In this document: positions 12,470 through 24,779 of the stretch, piece by piece | Numbering within the stretch: position 1 is the first letter of the stretch | Layout of the letters: each line of letters starts with the position of its first letter | Assembly: GCF_954871325.1 (NCBI RefSeq) | Contig: NC_088778.1 | Location: 1,798,001 to 1,862,000 of the forward strand | DNA from: Gordionus sp. m RMFG-2023 | Taxonomy: Eukaryota; Nematomorpha; Gordioida; Chordodea; Parachordodidae | Direction of reading: 5' to 3' | Length of the DNA stretch: 64,000 nt | Translations under genes and position numbers: made by a program | The notes under the pieces: generated by a model | What the model saw: the letters and a program-made list of their open reading frames with translations, nothing else | What the model was told of the DNA's origin: nothing | The model's database searches: none

Positions 12470-14010
12470 ATAGTATAAATATATTATGACATACAGCTAT
12501 ATCTAAAATTTAAAGAAATTAAATTGAAATTTCGAAAACTTTAATGAAAATATGGCATTTTATCAAAAACGTTGTCCAAATTTATTTTAATTTTTATGAA
12601 TTGAAATTATTAAAAAAAATATTCTTTTATAAAAAGAATTTTTTTTTTTATAATCTATTCATTTTAAATTTTTGATTATTTATAATCGCTAAATGAAAAA
12701 AAGAATGATAACTTCTTATTTAATAATATTCTTATTAGCAACATTATCTATTCCCAAAGGTAACTATTATTTAAAATATATAAAAGTGAAGCTCTCTAAA
12801 CTAAACTAATCAACATTTTTTGCAAAAGTGTATGGAATTTCTGTTTTCTGTAAGAAAAAAATATAATGAATAAAAAAATAATTAATTGAAACTAACTCTG
12901 AGTCTGAATGTCTATTGGTCAATCCACTTATCAAGATGGGTTATTTTAAAATGCAGAAAACAAATATTTTGAAATCTACGTAAAAATCATTAGAACTTTT
13001 TAACAGAGCTTATTTAAAAATAAAAACTAACTATTTTGATCTAAGAATTGATAGGTTAAAAAAAAATATAGAGCCTTTAAGCCTAAAATCGTTTACCTAA
13101 TACAAGAATTTATTATGCCACATCTTACAAATAAAATAGAAAAACAAAATTCAAAATTATAATATCCATTTTATAAAAATAAATTTTCCCGCTTTATTTT
13201 GTCGCAAAAATTTTGAACAACTATCTCTAAATTTATATATGCAGGAATTAATTGAATTGCGCTGATACGTGAGTCTCACAGAGTATCAGTAATTTTTGGA
13301 AACATTAAGATGAGCAATCAAGAGAATATTCCTTAACGGTTTAATTAGATGAAGCCTTTGAAGGATAAAATCAGAAAATCAGTTGTGGCATTTGGATTTA
13401 GATTTGCATGAATTATTGATTGAACTCCTTTTCCCTATTCTGGAATATTAGCGTTATGATGACTATAGCGTCGGATGAGACCTTTTTTTTCTATATAAAC
13501 TTTGAAAGTCTTAAGGTTTTTATTTTTAAAAATCTTTCTTTCACTCAAAATTGCTCTCCTTTTTATGTCGAAATAAAAGCAGTAATTAAATGAGGTTTTC
13601 AAAATAATCTAATAAATAATATAAAGGATAGATATAAATGAAAATTACACAATAAAGGATTCGACATAGAAACATCTCCATATACTTATTTTAATTTAAA
13701 AAAGAAATTAATATCGATTTTCGCTTTCGCTGCTCAGGCCTAATTAATGTAAACCGTGAGAAGTCTTTGTTTGTATCTGTTGATATGATCCTACCTGTCC
13801 CAATGATAAAAGAAAAATTTCGGCCCTATTAAGAGTCAATGTAAGAAATTAAGCCCTGCCGGCCATCATTCAAAAAAATAGACTACATGTTTTGCATATA
13901 AACTAATTTGTGATCATCTATATAAATTTGTTAAAGTTATGAAAAAAAAACCAAACAAAATTCTCATTAAGAGACCGCTGAGTATGCGAGGCCTAAAAGG
14001 AAAATATCAA
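12470..14010 (+). pseudogene. Cysteine-rich secreted peptide unit, first exon and intron 1 only
   Basis: Exon 1 is at 12,693-12,759: ATG, then a short basic start (KKRM), then a hydrophobic run SYLIIFLLATLS, ending in K-G at a GTAAC donor in phase 1. This is a clear signal peptide of about 20 residues. The 220 bp upstream (from about 12.47 kb) match the same region before exon 1 of the 16.7 kb unit, so the duplication included the promoter region. Intron 1 carries the family's conserved blocks at 13.19-13.65 and 13.73-13.95 kb. The similarity stops at about 14.0 kb, before exon 2. It is a truncated family member: the first exon looks whole, and the rest is absent from this locus. Confidence 0.65.
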
Positions 14011-14014
14011 TAAA

Positions 14015-16335
14015 AATTTAATACTATTTGATAATATTGAATAATATCTCATTGTTATTCCACTTATTTACTTTTATGCTATAAATAAAAATTATACTTT
14101 TTTTAATTATATTAATTTTTTGAAAAATTTTGGGAAAGGATCTACACAAATTTAAAAAATAACGTTCAAAAAGCTCATATAAACCTCTGACAACTACCCT
14201 TAATAACTTTAAAATCTAATTTTATCATAGTTTAAACATATTTATTGTTCAAATAAAGAATACTTTTATATAGAAGAGGGTTCAATTTTTTATATAAGAT
14301 AGTTATTGAACAATTAAATTTCTATTATTTTTTATTTTTGATAAATTGCAGAATTTAAAAAAAGTTACTTTAAAATAAATCATATGTTGTGTTATCTGGA
14401 ATTGAATGGGAGTTTTTTTTTCCGTGAGATTTTTCATCTATGTGGGATTTAGATTTAAAAAAAAATATAATCCAAAAAAGGCCTTCAAAAAAAACGAGCC
14501 TATAATAAGTTCAATATGTAACTTAATCGTCTATTTAAAAATGATTTTTTTTGTAACTAACCCTTCAATATTCCGGTGAAAAATAATAATTTAAATGTTC
14601 AATTAGTATGATAAATCCAAATTTCTAATGAATATATTTTCATTTTTATAATTAAATAAATGTTAGACGCCCATATTGCTTAAATTTCGCGCTTTATCTC
14701 TTCAGTTTTAATCACTATCCCTTCATCCATGCAGACTGGAGCTCATATTCAGTGGTCCCTATTCACGCCTTTATTTTCCCCAACCCACAGTATAACTTTA
14801 TTTGTCTAGTTTAATCTGCTTCATATTTGACAAATTTCTCGTTATTTATTTGCTCATCTTTTTATCAATTATTTTTTTCTATCTGGTGGATACATTTCAC
14901 TTTAGCTTTAGATTTATTCATTTCTGCATTGATTCATTTTTTTAAATATTTATTTACGTCTTGCTTTACATCAAAAATTTATAAAAATGCCATGGTATTT
15001 ATATGGTGTTATTAAAATTTTACAAGTGATCCGATATTGAAAATATGATAGCGAATTATTAATATAGTTATACATTTTGGTTAAAAAATTAACCATTTAG
15101 GAGAAAACCTTATGGCTCACAAAAACCTCGCAAGTATAGATCAAACATTATAGCTATTTTCAATTGCAGACAGACTAATTTTTAACATATATATAATTTA
15201 ACACATTTCAAAAAAAGTAGCTTGAAAGGTAACTAGTTTAAGTTATTTTTCCCAAAAAAATATAATTAGATATATGTAAATCTTTGCTTTTAACAAAACT
15301 AGGTATAATTTACATTCCTATTATTATTATGGAGTGTATATATAATTCTTAAGTAAAGGCACACACATGAATTTTGATGAGAATATCAGAATTCCAAAAT
15401 CAAAAAGAATTTTTTAACTCTGCTTTTCGTCTAAAAATATTTTGAAGAGTTTAAAGTCACATTTTAAAATGATCTAAATAGTTTTACAAAAAATAAAAGT
15501 AATTTGCCAACAAACATAGTTTTATAATTTCCCAAAAAGATGGTGAAAGAAGGAAAGAGAGATACCCCACAGAATTTGAGTTGATTGATAGGTATCAACT
15601 TTATTTTTTTTGATATTTTACTACATTTAAAATTAGTTATTGAAGCGCGTTTTTTAAATTTAAAAATCTTATTTTATACCGGTAATGTATTGCAATGTAT
15701 GTTAGAATATTTACCCTATAAATTTTGAAGAAAATTTTAATTTATATTACTATGAATCAGATTTTGGTCAAAGGTTCCTTATAAATCTTTTCTAAATGCT
15801 AAATGATAAGGTCTTCATTCAACACATATATGGAATACTCTCAAAAAAAATGATTATAAAACAACATCCATCTAACTATCGAGCCACTAAAATAAATTCG
15901 GGCCGGGCCGGGTGGACAAATTATTCTTTTTTCGGGTCGGGTATTTCAAAACAAATAAAATAACCTGTTTTGGATTGGGACATACATTTAAAAAAATATA
16001 TATATTCACGCTTATTGATATGAATATTTATGAGATAGGAATCGAATTTTTTATTAATTCAGACCCAGCCAGGCTTTAAAGATCCCTAATTTCTATATTT
16101 TCCTCTACATATGTTTTTAGATTTATTTACAAAAATTTTAAAAAAATATATAATAATAGTGAATATTATTGTAAAGAAGAATGAAAATATAAACCTTTTT
16201 TAAATTTAATTAAAATCTAACTTAATAAATTTTGGATTATCAATTATTTTGAGATGAAAACAAAGAACGAAAATATTTTTTTCGAGGTTACTTTAACTAA
16301 GATAATGTCAGAATTATTTTAATTGCAATGTATAT
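14015..16335. other. AT-rich spacer between peptide-gene units
   Basis: No gene is visible. A pyrimidine-rich stretch lies at 14.69-14.95 kb. At 15,900-15,960 there is a short G+C-rich block (GGGCCGGGCCGGGTGG, then CGGGTCGGGT) of the same kind as the GGTTCGG repeats elsewhere in the window. Confidence 0.5.
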
Positions 16336-16339
16336 GTTT

Positions 16340-19020
16340 TAAATCTTATTTATATAAATTTTCTAATTTTATATAATAATCTAAATCGAAAAATAAACCA
16401 TATAAATATAATATGACATAAAAGCAATGTCCAAAATAATAAAAAATAAGATTAAAAAATTTCGATATCTTCAATGAAAAAATATGTCATTTTATTTTTT
16501 TATCTAATATCAAAAACATGTTTTAATATTTATTTTTGATTTTATGAAAGTTTAAATTATTAATAAAATTTACAAAAATAAAATTTTTTAAAAAATAAAT
16601 AATTCAAAGATAATATTTTAATATATAATATATACCAAATTCTTATATAATATATTCATTTTAAATTTTTGGGATTATTATCATTGCAAATCGAATAATG
16701 CTCGCTTTTTATTTAATAATATTCTTATTAGTAACATTATCTATTCACAAAGGTAATTATTATGCTTTATAAACAAAACTTATTAACATTGTTGAAAAAT
16801 ATTAATATGTAGTTCAGATTCCTACATGGGCATGGAATTTCTGGGTTCTGTTTGAAAAAAGATAAAAATAATTTAAAAATAACTTGTAACTATCTCTGAA
16901 AGTCTATTGGTCAACGAAAGATTTCCTTTATTAAATCGGTTGTTTTAAAAACGATATTATTTTGACCTAAGAAAAATTATTTTTAATAATTTTCTTTAAG
17001 ACTACAGTGTAGCTATTAGCTCATTTCAATGAATTTTCACAATAATATCCTAATTGTTTAAGCAAACCTTATATAAGAGATAAAAATTGTATCTACATCT
17101 AGATAAATTTTAAGAAGGTGTATCTGTATCTAGGTTCATTTTTAATGTCTCCTCTTACTAACTTAAAATCATAATTATTATAATATCTTTTTTATAAAAA
17201 TAAATTTTCCTGCTTTATTTTGTGACAAAATCTTGGACAGCTTTTACTAAATTTAGTCGCTCTAGGAGGCATCGATTAGTTGAATTGCTTTAATACGTTT
17301 AGTTCCACAGATTATCATTAACTTCCTGCAATATTAAGAAAGGAATCAAGACAATTAGGATCCATGGATTTCGAAAAATGCTTAATGGATTAAGTGAGTC
17401 AAGCATTTGTAGGATAAAACTAGAAAATCTGTGCTTGCATTTAGATTTAGGTTTGATATGAATTATTAAACTCTAAATTCCATTTTCCATTCTTGGCATA
17501 TTAGCGCTATTACCGTAGCATATGATTAGCTTATTTTCTATTATTACTTTGAAGTCTGGAATTTTTTTGTTTATCTTTCGTTTTCACTCAACACTACTCT
17601 CGTGTTTGTCGAAATTAAGCAGTAATTAAGGTATTAATAAAATCTATTGATATAAATGTAAATTTTAGTTTTAAAATGTTATTACAAGATTGGTCGAGAA
17701 GCAACAGTGATTAATTTAAAAACAAAAAATTAATATCAATTTTTTCCGCTTGTTGCTTTTGGGACAGGTGTAATTGATGTTAGCCGTGAGAATATGCTTA
17801 TATTTTGGTCGTCCAGCCCCAAAAGGTACATTTTTTTTTGCATATAAAACTAATTTGTGACCACCACGTTATACAAATTTGTTAAATTGTTTTATAGTTG
17901 TTTATAGAAGAAATAATAAGTAAATCATATAAACTTTCAAATTTTTTTAATTTTTTTATGAACCACGGAGCATTCCAGTGAATACGGTACTCTGGGACAA
18001 AAATAAAAAGTCAAACGAAATTCTTAGATGACTAAGTAGAGCATTGATAAACTGTATTGATTAATTATAATCAATCAAAATTTTATTATAAAATATTTCT
18101 TTTTTAAAAAATAATTTTTTTAAAAACATTTATATATAAATATACTTAAAATCAATTTTTTATTTAATTAAAATGGAAAAAAATATATATATATATTTAC
18201 TAGCTTATTACCAACTCAAATTTTAATTTTCAATTTTTAAAAATTAAACAAATTTATATCCATAAGATGGCGTTAAATACATAAATACGAAAATATCTAT
18301 TTATGAAACCCGGGAATAATTATTATTTTTTTAAAATTTAAATATAAAAGGACACGAATTTACTCAAATACAAAAAAAAAACCGCTAATAATACAAACAC
18401 AATTTTTGGAATCAACTAAATATATTTTATTATAGGTGAAGCCGATCCTTGGCTCAGAGATCCTCACTACGATATGCACTAATACATTATTAATCATGGT
18501 AAAACTCATAATTAAATTAATTAATAAAAAAAAATCATTTTCTAGGATTTGAAAGTTTTTGCGCCGATAAATGCCCAAATTCACTATATCCACGTTGCGC
18601 CGATTGCTCTCCTGATTCGAATCATGAGAATACCGAATTTATTAAAAAAATTAATATTATAATGTAACTTAAACATTATTTTTCATATTAAATGTATTTC
18701 GCCTTTTACTATATTATATTTAATATTAAGGTTTCATAATTATGCATTTTATTTAATTATTATTTAAAATTATTGAAGTCTAAATAAAAAAAGTGTGAAT
18801 AAGGAGACATTCTTGCAAGCTATTTTAAATGTTTAATTTTTTGGGGGAAAATTTTTTTCTCACAAACAGAAAAATAAAACATTAATGGGGTGGGGGAAAT
18901 TTTTTTAAAATAAATTAATTTGAGAACTAATAGTGTATATAAGAAATGGAATCAAAGATATCAATTTCCAGTAAAAAAAGGGCAAAATATATCATATTTT
19001 TATATATTCTATGACATTGT
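16340..19020 (+). pseudogene. Cysteine-rich secreted peptide unit with all three exons, apparently broken
   Basis: This is the only copy in the window where all parts lie in order. Exon 1 is 16,698-16,752 (55 nt, phase-1 donor GTAATT), a signal peptide with core FYLIIFLLVTLS. Intron 1 is about 1.68 kb and holds the family's conserved blocks at 17.19-17.66 and 17.74-17.99 kb. Exon 2 is 18,436-18,498 (63 nt), starting with E-A-D-P-W-L-R-D-P. Exon 3 is 18,546-18,667, with FCADKC, then RCADC, and a C-terminal tail longer than in the other copies. Splice signals are consensus throughout, and the phases agree (1 and 1). The copy appears to carry about one break, so it may be a recent fossil. The product would be a small secreted peptide with four cysteines in a C-x3-C-x7-C-x2-C pattern. 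Function unknown; toxin-like, antimicrobial or signalling roles are all possible. The 3' flank ends near 19.02 kb, just before the gypsy fossil. Confidence 0.72.
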
Positions 19021-19089
19021 GGCAGATTTAAATGTCTGTGTCATGTATGTCCAATACATATATAGCTTATGCTTTGGTATTTCCAGAAA

Positions 19090-21260
19090 TGTCCCATAAG
19101 TAATTCTTGCGACATTGTTTTTTCCATGCCTGCAAGAATCACAATTTTGCATTTTAATAGCATTGACATTGAAGTATTTTATTTTAAACCTAACCTTAGG
19201 CCATGATATAAATCAAGGGTTTATGGTCAGTAAATGATTGTAAATTTCCCTATCAGATATTCTTGAAATCTCTTGATGGCTATTAAGGCTAAAGCGTCTC
19301 TCACAATTGTAGTTTATCTCTGTCAATAACGTTCTTGGTGTAATAGGCTTTTCCTTTCCATCCCCTTTTATGTGAAAAAGTATTGCTCCAAGTCCGCCTT
19401 TGGATGCATCAGCAGCTATACCTATATAGGTGTATGTTGGGATTAAAATAATTTAACGTAGGAAGTTGACTGATTAATTATCTTAATTTCATTGAAATTT
19501 TTAGCATGTTCAGTTTTAATTTACATTTTACTTTGACTATTTTGTGTAGTGAGTCTGCAAAATTATTTAAAAATTTTCTGTAGTTACTTGCCATTCCTAA
19601 AAATGTAGAAAATTCAGCATAAGATCTTGACTCTGGTATGTTGATTATAGCTTTAATTTTATCTTGATGAGGGTGTATACCTTCCGCGTCTATGTCTGGT
19701 ATACATGAATAGGCTTTTTGCAAAATTTGATGTGAGATCATATTTCGATATTATTTCAAATACTTTTTTTAATGTTTTATCTCTATATTTCATCATTCTC
19801 ACCCGTTATTAAAATATCGTCAATATAAAATATTATAACCTTCATATCTCCAAATATTTGGTCCATGGACTGTTGAAATATTGCAGAAGCAGTTTTGAGA
19901 CCATAGTCTGGTTAGAAGTATATATGGTCAGGATGTTCCTAGAGTTTTTGTCTAAAGAATAAGCAAAAATGCGCCCTTGAAGCCGATTTTGGTGAATTTA
20001 TTTCCTTTTGATAGTTTTTCTATTAAGCCGACTCTTCTTGGTATCAGGTATTTAAAATCTTTTAGTGCAAGATTAACTTTGTCTTTAAAGTCGCAAACAA
20101 CCTGAGACTCCCTTCTTCCTTAAACACTGGACTTAACGGATTCGCCCAACGTACGTCTTTTATGGGCTCAATTATTTTGTCCTGAATCCATCTGTTTAGT
20201 TCTACTAACTATGTCTATTCTAGAGCATGGTACTCTTCTTAGTGGTTTAAACGAAGTATAATGTTAGTTTTGCTGATAGGTTTTTTTCATTTCTTATAAG
20301 TTTACTTAATTTATCATTATAACCTATGTTTCCTACAAATTTTTTTAAAATATCCTTGACAACATTTAGCCAAATTCTGCTAAGTAACGGACTCTTTATG
20401 CTATTGATAACGATAGCTTGCAAATTTTTAGTTATTCCTTCTTAATTTAAATTGATTTGCGTTGTACCTAATATTTTAATTTGTATGCCGTCATAACATG
20501 TTACCTTTAAATTCGATCTCTTGACCCCAGTAACGCCTGAATTTGCTATCTAACTGGGTATTATGGTAAATCTCTATTCCTTACCTGCATGATTGTTGTA
20601 AAATTGTTCAATTTCAAAATTACCTTATATGCGTTGTTATCTTTTCCATTGAAATTATTCTTATATTTAGTAAGTCAAAATCTTTTTTTTTCTTACCTTA
20701 TAACATTTAGTTTCATCAACCTCTTCGATGTTAACTGTGTTAATCATATTGTCATATTCCATCTGATTTCTAGTATGGTTATTTCGGTTGTTAGTTGTGA
20801 TGTTATCTATTATCATATAGTTGATTAGTATTTTGTCTGTACTCTCTATTCGTTGTGAATCATTAATATTGTTTAATCTATATTGTTGCATGTTATTATT
20901 GAACCTTTGATTATACCTGTCGAAATTTCTATTCCATTGTGAAACCTCTTAATGAATTGTCTGTAATTGTTGTTAAATTTTCTATTATCGCTCTATTGAA
21001 TAAATCTGTGATTTATTACTTTCATATCGTGGGTAATTTCTTTGAAAAATGTTGGCATAAGGTATGTAGTAGTATCGTATTTTTATCCTCTCAACTATTT
21101 TGTCTTAAATCTTTAATTTTAAATTTAAGGTCTTTAGACAAGGTACATATTTATTACTTTAATTGTATTCCTTGCTTAACTGGCAAAGTTTAGTCACCCA
21201 TTCTATAATTTTCTCATTCTTAGATTGACTCGCGTTATAGAATTCTAAAAATTTACGTTC
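19090..21260 (-). mobile_element. Ty3/gypsy LTR retrotransposon fossil (pol, with possible protease/gag remains)
   Basis: Read on the minus strand, the parts run from higher to lower coordinates. A reverse transcriptase region near 20.2-19.8 kb includes an L-Y-I-D-D-I-L-I-like active-site box. The connection region at 19.74-19.48 kb has FLGMASNYRKFL-type residues, typical of gypsy elements. A ribonuclease H region at about 19.45-19.12 kb begins with A-D-A-S-K-G-G-L-G-A and has a S/T-D-H-K-P-L box. The stretch at 20.3-21.26 kb may hold remnants of protease and gag, but that is weak. No LTRs or integrase were found. It is broken in many places (of the order of ten or more) and old. It lies inside the direct array of peptide genes, directly after the 16.7 kb unit. 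Confidence 0.75.
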
Positions 21261-21269
21261 ACATTCTTT

Positions 21270-22385
21270 TGAGGATACATCTATGTTTTTTTTAAAATTA
21301 TTTTATGTATTTTTCTACAAGTGAGTTTTTCTTTCCTTAAATTTACAGATCCTTTTTCTAAAATTTTAAGTTTTTCGTTCAAAAATTATTATTATTTTAT
21401 TTTTTAATTTAACGATAACCTTTAAAAGATTTAAAAAAAAATTCCTGTTTATCTTTATATTTATTAATTTTGTTTATTTATATATATTATTTTTATACCA
21501 TGACCTTTGAAGGTTGAGTAAGAAAAACATCTGATGGCAATATTATTATCTTAAATATTAATTAACTTGACCTTTAGGGTAAATCCTTAATTTGGGACTT
21601 CAACATGCCTCTTCATTTTCAAAAAATTTAAATTCTACCTGGTTGATATAGCCGATAAAAAAAAATACAATTAAATATTCCAAATTAACAAATTATATAT
21701 ATATATTTTTTTTTACTAATTGATATCTCTTCCATCAAGCGGGGCTTTAGAAATTTTTAAAAACTAAAGGCGAGAAAATAAAAGTTACATTAGAATTTAA
21801 AGAATATTACTTTTTTAAACAAAATTTTCAAATTAGAATTTTGAAAATTCAATCGAATATTTAGTAAGTGGTCAGTTTTAAGCTCGGAAATAGGTCAAAT
21901 CAAAATATTTTTAAATTATTTTTTTAAGATAATGCTTAAGACATAAATATAAGCATGGAAAAAAAATGAAGAGATTTCTATCAATATAGCCTGCAATATG
22001 TGCCTTGATTTCTATTATTTTTAAATTCAAAACCTATTCATAAATTAAATGTCAAAGAAACCTATCATATTTTTAAATTTTTAAGACTTTCCACATTTAT
22101 TTATCTTTCATTTTCCTAAATGATATTTCATATTAAATTCCATTAATATTAACTAAAATTAGAATTATATATTATTTCATATTTAATCCCATTTTTTTTT
22201 ATTTGATTAAAAAAATTGATTCAAGTATATTTTAAAAAAATGTATTTCTGAAAATTATTTTTTAAAAAATGAAATTATATAATAAAAATTTTAATTTATG
22301 ATAAATGGCTTTTTTTGACAATGTAGTATTTATCATGCATGTACACTAAATTCTCATTAAACACTACTTTTAGAAATCTTCTAAA
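21270..22385. other. AT-rich spacer
   Basis: No gene or repeat is recognised. By position this should correspond to intron 1 of the next peptide unit, but the family's conserved intron blocks are not visible and no signal-peptide exon was found. Confidence 0.5.
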
Positions 22386-22402
22386 TTTATATCTTATTAT
22401 AG

Positions 22403-23165
22403 GAGAATCCGATCCGATCAAAGATCTGTATTATTATCAGAACGAATCCATTTGAAATCATAGTAATTATAATTAAATTAAAAATAATAAAATCTTCTTT
22501 TTTTTCTAGGATTTGAATATTTTTGTGCCAATGGATGTCCAAATCCCCAATATTCACGTTGTGCTGATTGCTCTTCTTAGTCAAAGCAATAATCAAAAGA
22601 ATACCTGATTATATAAATCATACCTCCCCCTTCTCCTATTTCTGATATGATTTTCAAAATGCTTACTTCCTTTATTTTTACAACATGCCCTGTTATGATG
22701 TTATATCAATTTATGAAATGCATAATCTTTCTATCAATTCAAAATTTCATAGAATTTCAATTTCTCTCTTTCTTTCTTAATAATATAATATAACTTACAA
22801 ATTTTTTTTCATTCTAAATGTAATTCGCTTTTTGCGATATCGTTTTATATTAAAATTCATAATTATGCATTTAATTTATATTAATTAATATTAATAAAGT
22901 CTAAATGAAAAAAGTGTGAAAAGGACCAAGGATGCCATATTCCATAAAAATAAAACATTAATAGGTAGGGGGGAGGTAATGTGCCTGGAGATTTTTAAAA
23001 AAAATAATAAATTTGAAACTATATTAATAGGGGAATAAGAAATGGAATCCCAGATATCACTTTTCCTTAAGAAAATATAAGGTGTAAAATATATCATATA
23101 ATTTTCATATATTCAATGCCAGTATGGCAGATATATATATGCATACAATTAAATGTGCTTATTTA
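22403..23165 (+). pseudogene. Cysteine-rich peptide copy, exons 2 and 3 with 3' flank, diverged and apparently broken
   Basis: Exon 2 is at 22,403-22,462 (60 nt) after a TTATTATAG acceptor, with a GTAATT donor. Exon 3 is at 22,510-22,580 after TTTTTTCTAG. Exon 3 reads F-E-Y-F then CANGC, then SRCADC and a stop. It is the most diverged copy, yet it keeps all four cysteines at the family spacing and the F before the first cysteine. About one break is apparent upstream in the frame. The 3' flank (22.6-23.16 kb) matches the flanks of the other units up to the box TGGCAGATATATATAT. No signal-peptide exon is visible before it. Confidence 0.65.
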
Positions 23166-23254
23166 TAAATTGTCACTTAGGAAGAACTATAATATTTAAT
23201 TTTGGTGAAATAACTTGAGAATAAGAAGGTTTTAAAAAAAAAATTATTATTATA

Positions 23255-24775
23255 CAACTAAACTGCAAATGCCAAGATAAACTGCAAATGCCAAGATAAA
23301 CTGCAAATGCCAAGGTAAACTGCAAATGCTTAGGTAAAAAAATTTTGTTATATTCTCTCTTAATTGGAGCGAGGATCATTTTATTATTCAATAAATAACT
23401 TATAAAAAATTGTATTCTTAGATATATTCAATAATAAATGAATTAGTTTGTATTTCCTTCTATCTCATAATGATGAGTTTAAATCCTTTAGTAAAAGTAA
23501 ATTAAAAATAATTATAATTACTGTGGTATTATGTAAATTTAATATTGTACGAAATTTAACATTTTTATATTTGAATAATAATAGTTTAATTTTATATGTT
23601 TATTCTTCGAAAAATTAGTAATATTTGTACTAGACTTTTACATTTTTATATTTAAATGATAATATTTTAATTTTATATTTTTATTTCTTCGAAAAATTTT
23701 TATATTTAATATGCAAATAATTATGTATATATATATGATTCAATTTTCAATAAAGTCAGTTAGAGTGGAATTTTATAAAAAAGGAAAAATTTGTTTTACA
23801 TTAATTATAGTGTCTGAAATTAATTATAGATAGAGAGATTCTAAATATTTCTAAATAGAGAAAGGTAATACGATAATTTAATAAATTGGAATTATTTAAA
23901 AGAGTTTACATTATATTATTTTAGGTGTGCTCAAAAGTAAGTGGTTAACAATCTTTATTATTAAAATTAATCCTTTATTTTATTTATATAGATTTAATAC
24001 ACCTTTGATTCCTAATTAGCTCTCCCAATACAACATTAACACCCTGAGTTAAGTTCGGACTTGTAAAAATTACGTTTTAAATTTCATTAATATTAAATCC
24101 ACAAGTTGGCGTATTATTATTTCACGAAAAAATATTAAATAATAATACGCCAACTGGCGGATTTTATATTTCTTTATTTATGATTCTTTTTATAAGATAA
24201 TTATATTAATAGATTTAAACTATTTTTTATGAGAATAAAGATAAATACAACTCTTATTGTCTATTCATTTATTATTGATAATATCTAATAATATAATTTT
24301 TATAAGTTATTCATATCATAAGAAAATGAACTCAAGCCAATTAATAGAGAATATGTCAAAAAATTTTACCTATGCGCATTTGCAGTTTAGTAAAACATGT
24401 GAAACACCTCAAACACCTTTTTAAATAATAATAATATAATATAATTTTAAAATATACTATAACAAAGAAAATTTGTAATTTTATATCTTAAAATAATAAT
24501 ACGCCAACTTGCGGGTATAATATTTATGAAATTTAAAATGTAAATATAATTATTTTTAATTTATTTATATTAAAGGATTTAAACTATTTATTATTAGATA
24601 AAAGGAAATACAACTATTAATATCTATTATTCATTTTTTATTGATTATATCTAATAATATAATTTTTATAACTTATACATATCATAAGAAAATGAATCTT
24701 ACTCCAATTATTAGAATATATATGAAAAATTTTTACCTAAGCAATTGCAGTTTACCTTGGCATTAGCACTTTACT
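23255..24775. mobile_element. Cluster of three copies of a ~0.26-0.28 kb MITE-like repeat
   Basis: One plus-oriented copy starts at 23,261 (19-bp repeats, then GGTAAAAAAATTTTG) and its far end is at 24,057-24,118 (AAGTTGGCGTATTATTATTT). About 0.53 kb at roughly 23.52-24.05 kb interrupts it. Two minus-oriented copies lie at about 24,137-24,390 and 24,484-24,770. They share the blocks TAGTTTAAATCCTTTA and TTGTATTTCCTT (as read in the first copy's orientation). The junction at 24,098-24,150 is a short palindrome of AAATAATAATACGCCAACT. No coding sequence is present. This looks like a non-autonomous DNA element family with subterminal tandem repeats; a possible further end lies near 33,186. Confidence 0.7.
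23261..23336 (+). repeat. 19-bp tandem repeat, four copies
   Basis: Four head-to-tail copies of AACTGCAAATGCCAAGATA start at 23,261, 23,280, 23,299 and 23,318; the last is slightly changed. The same motif recurs in reverse at 24,741-24,768 and 24,374-24,390. It is the terminal motif of the small repeat described next. Confidence 0.95.
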
Positions 24776-24779
24776 CAAA

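Noticed and set aside
20589-21193. Plus-strand open frames of 79 and 84 codons
   Set aside because: They lie opposite the gypsy fossil's upstream part and are hydrophobic, F/L-rich AT shadows.
23261-23336. 19-bp repeats as a CRISPR array
   Set aside because: The repeats are directly adjacent without spacers, and the genome is eukaryotic.
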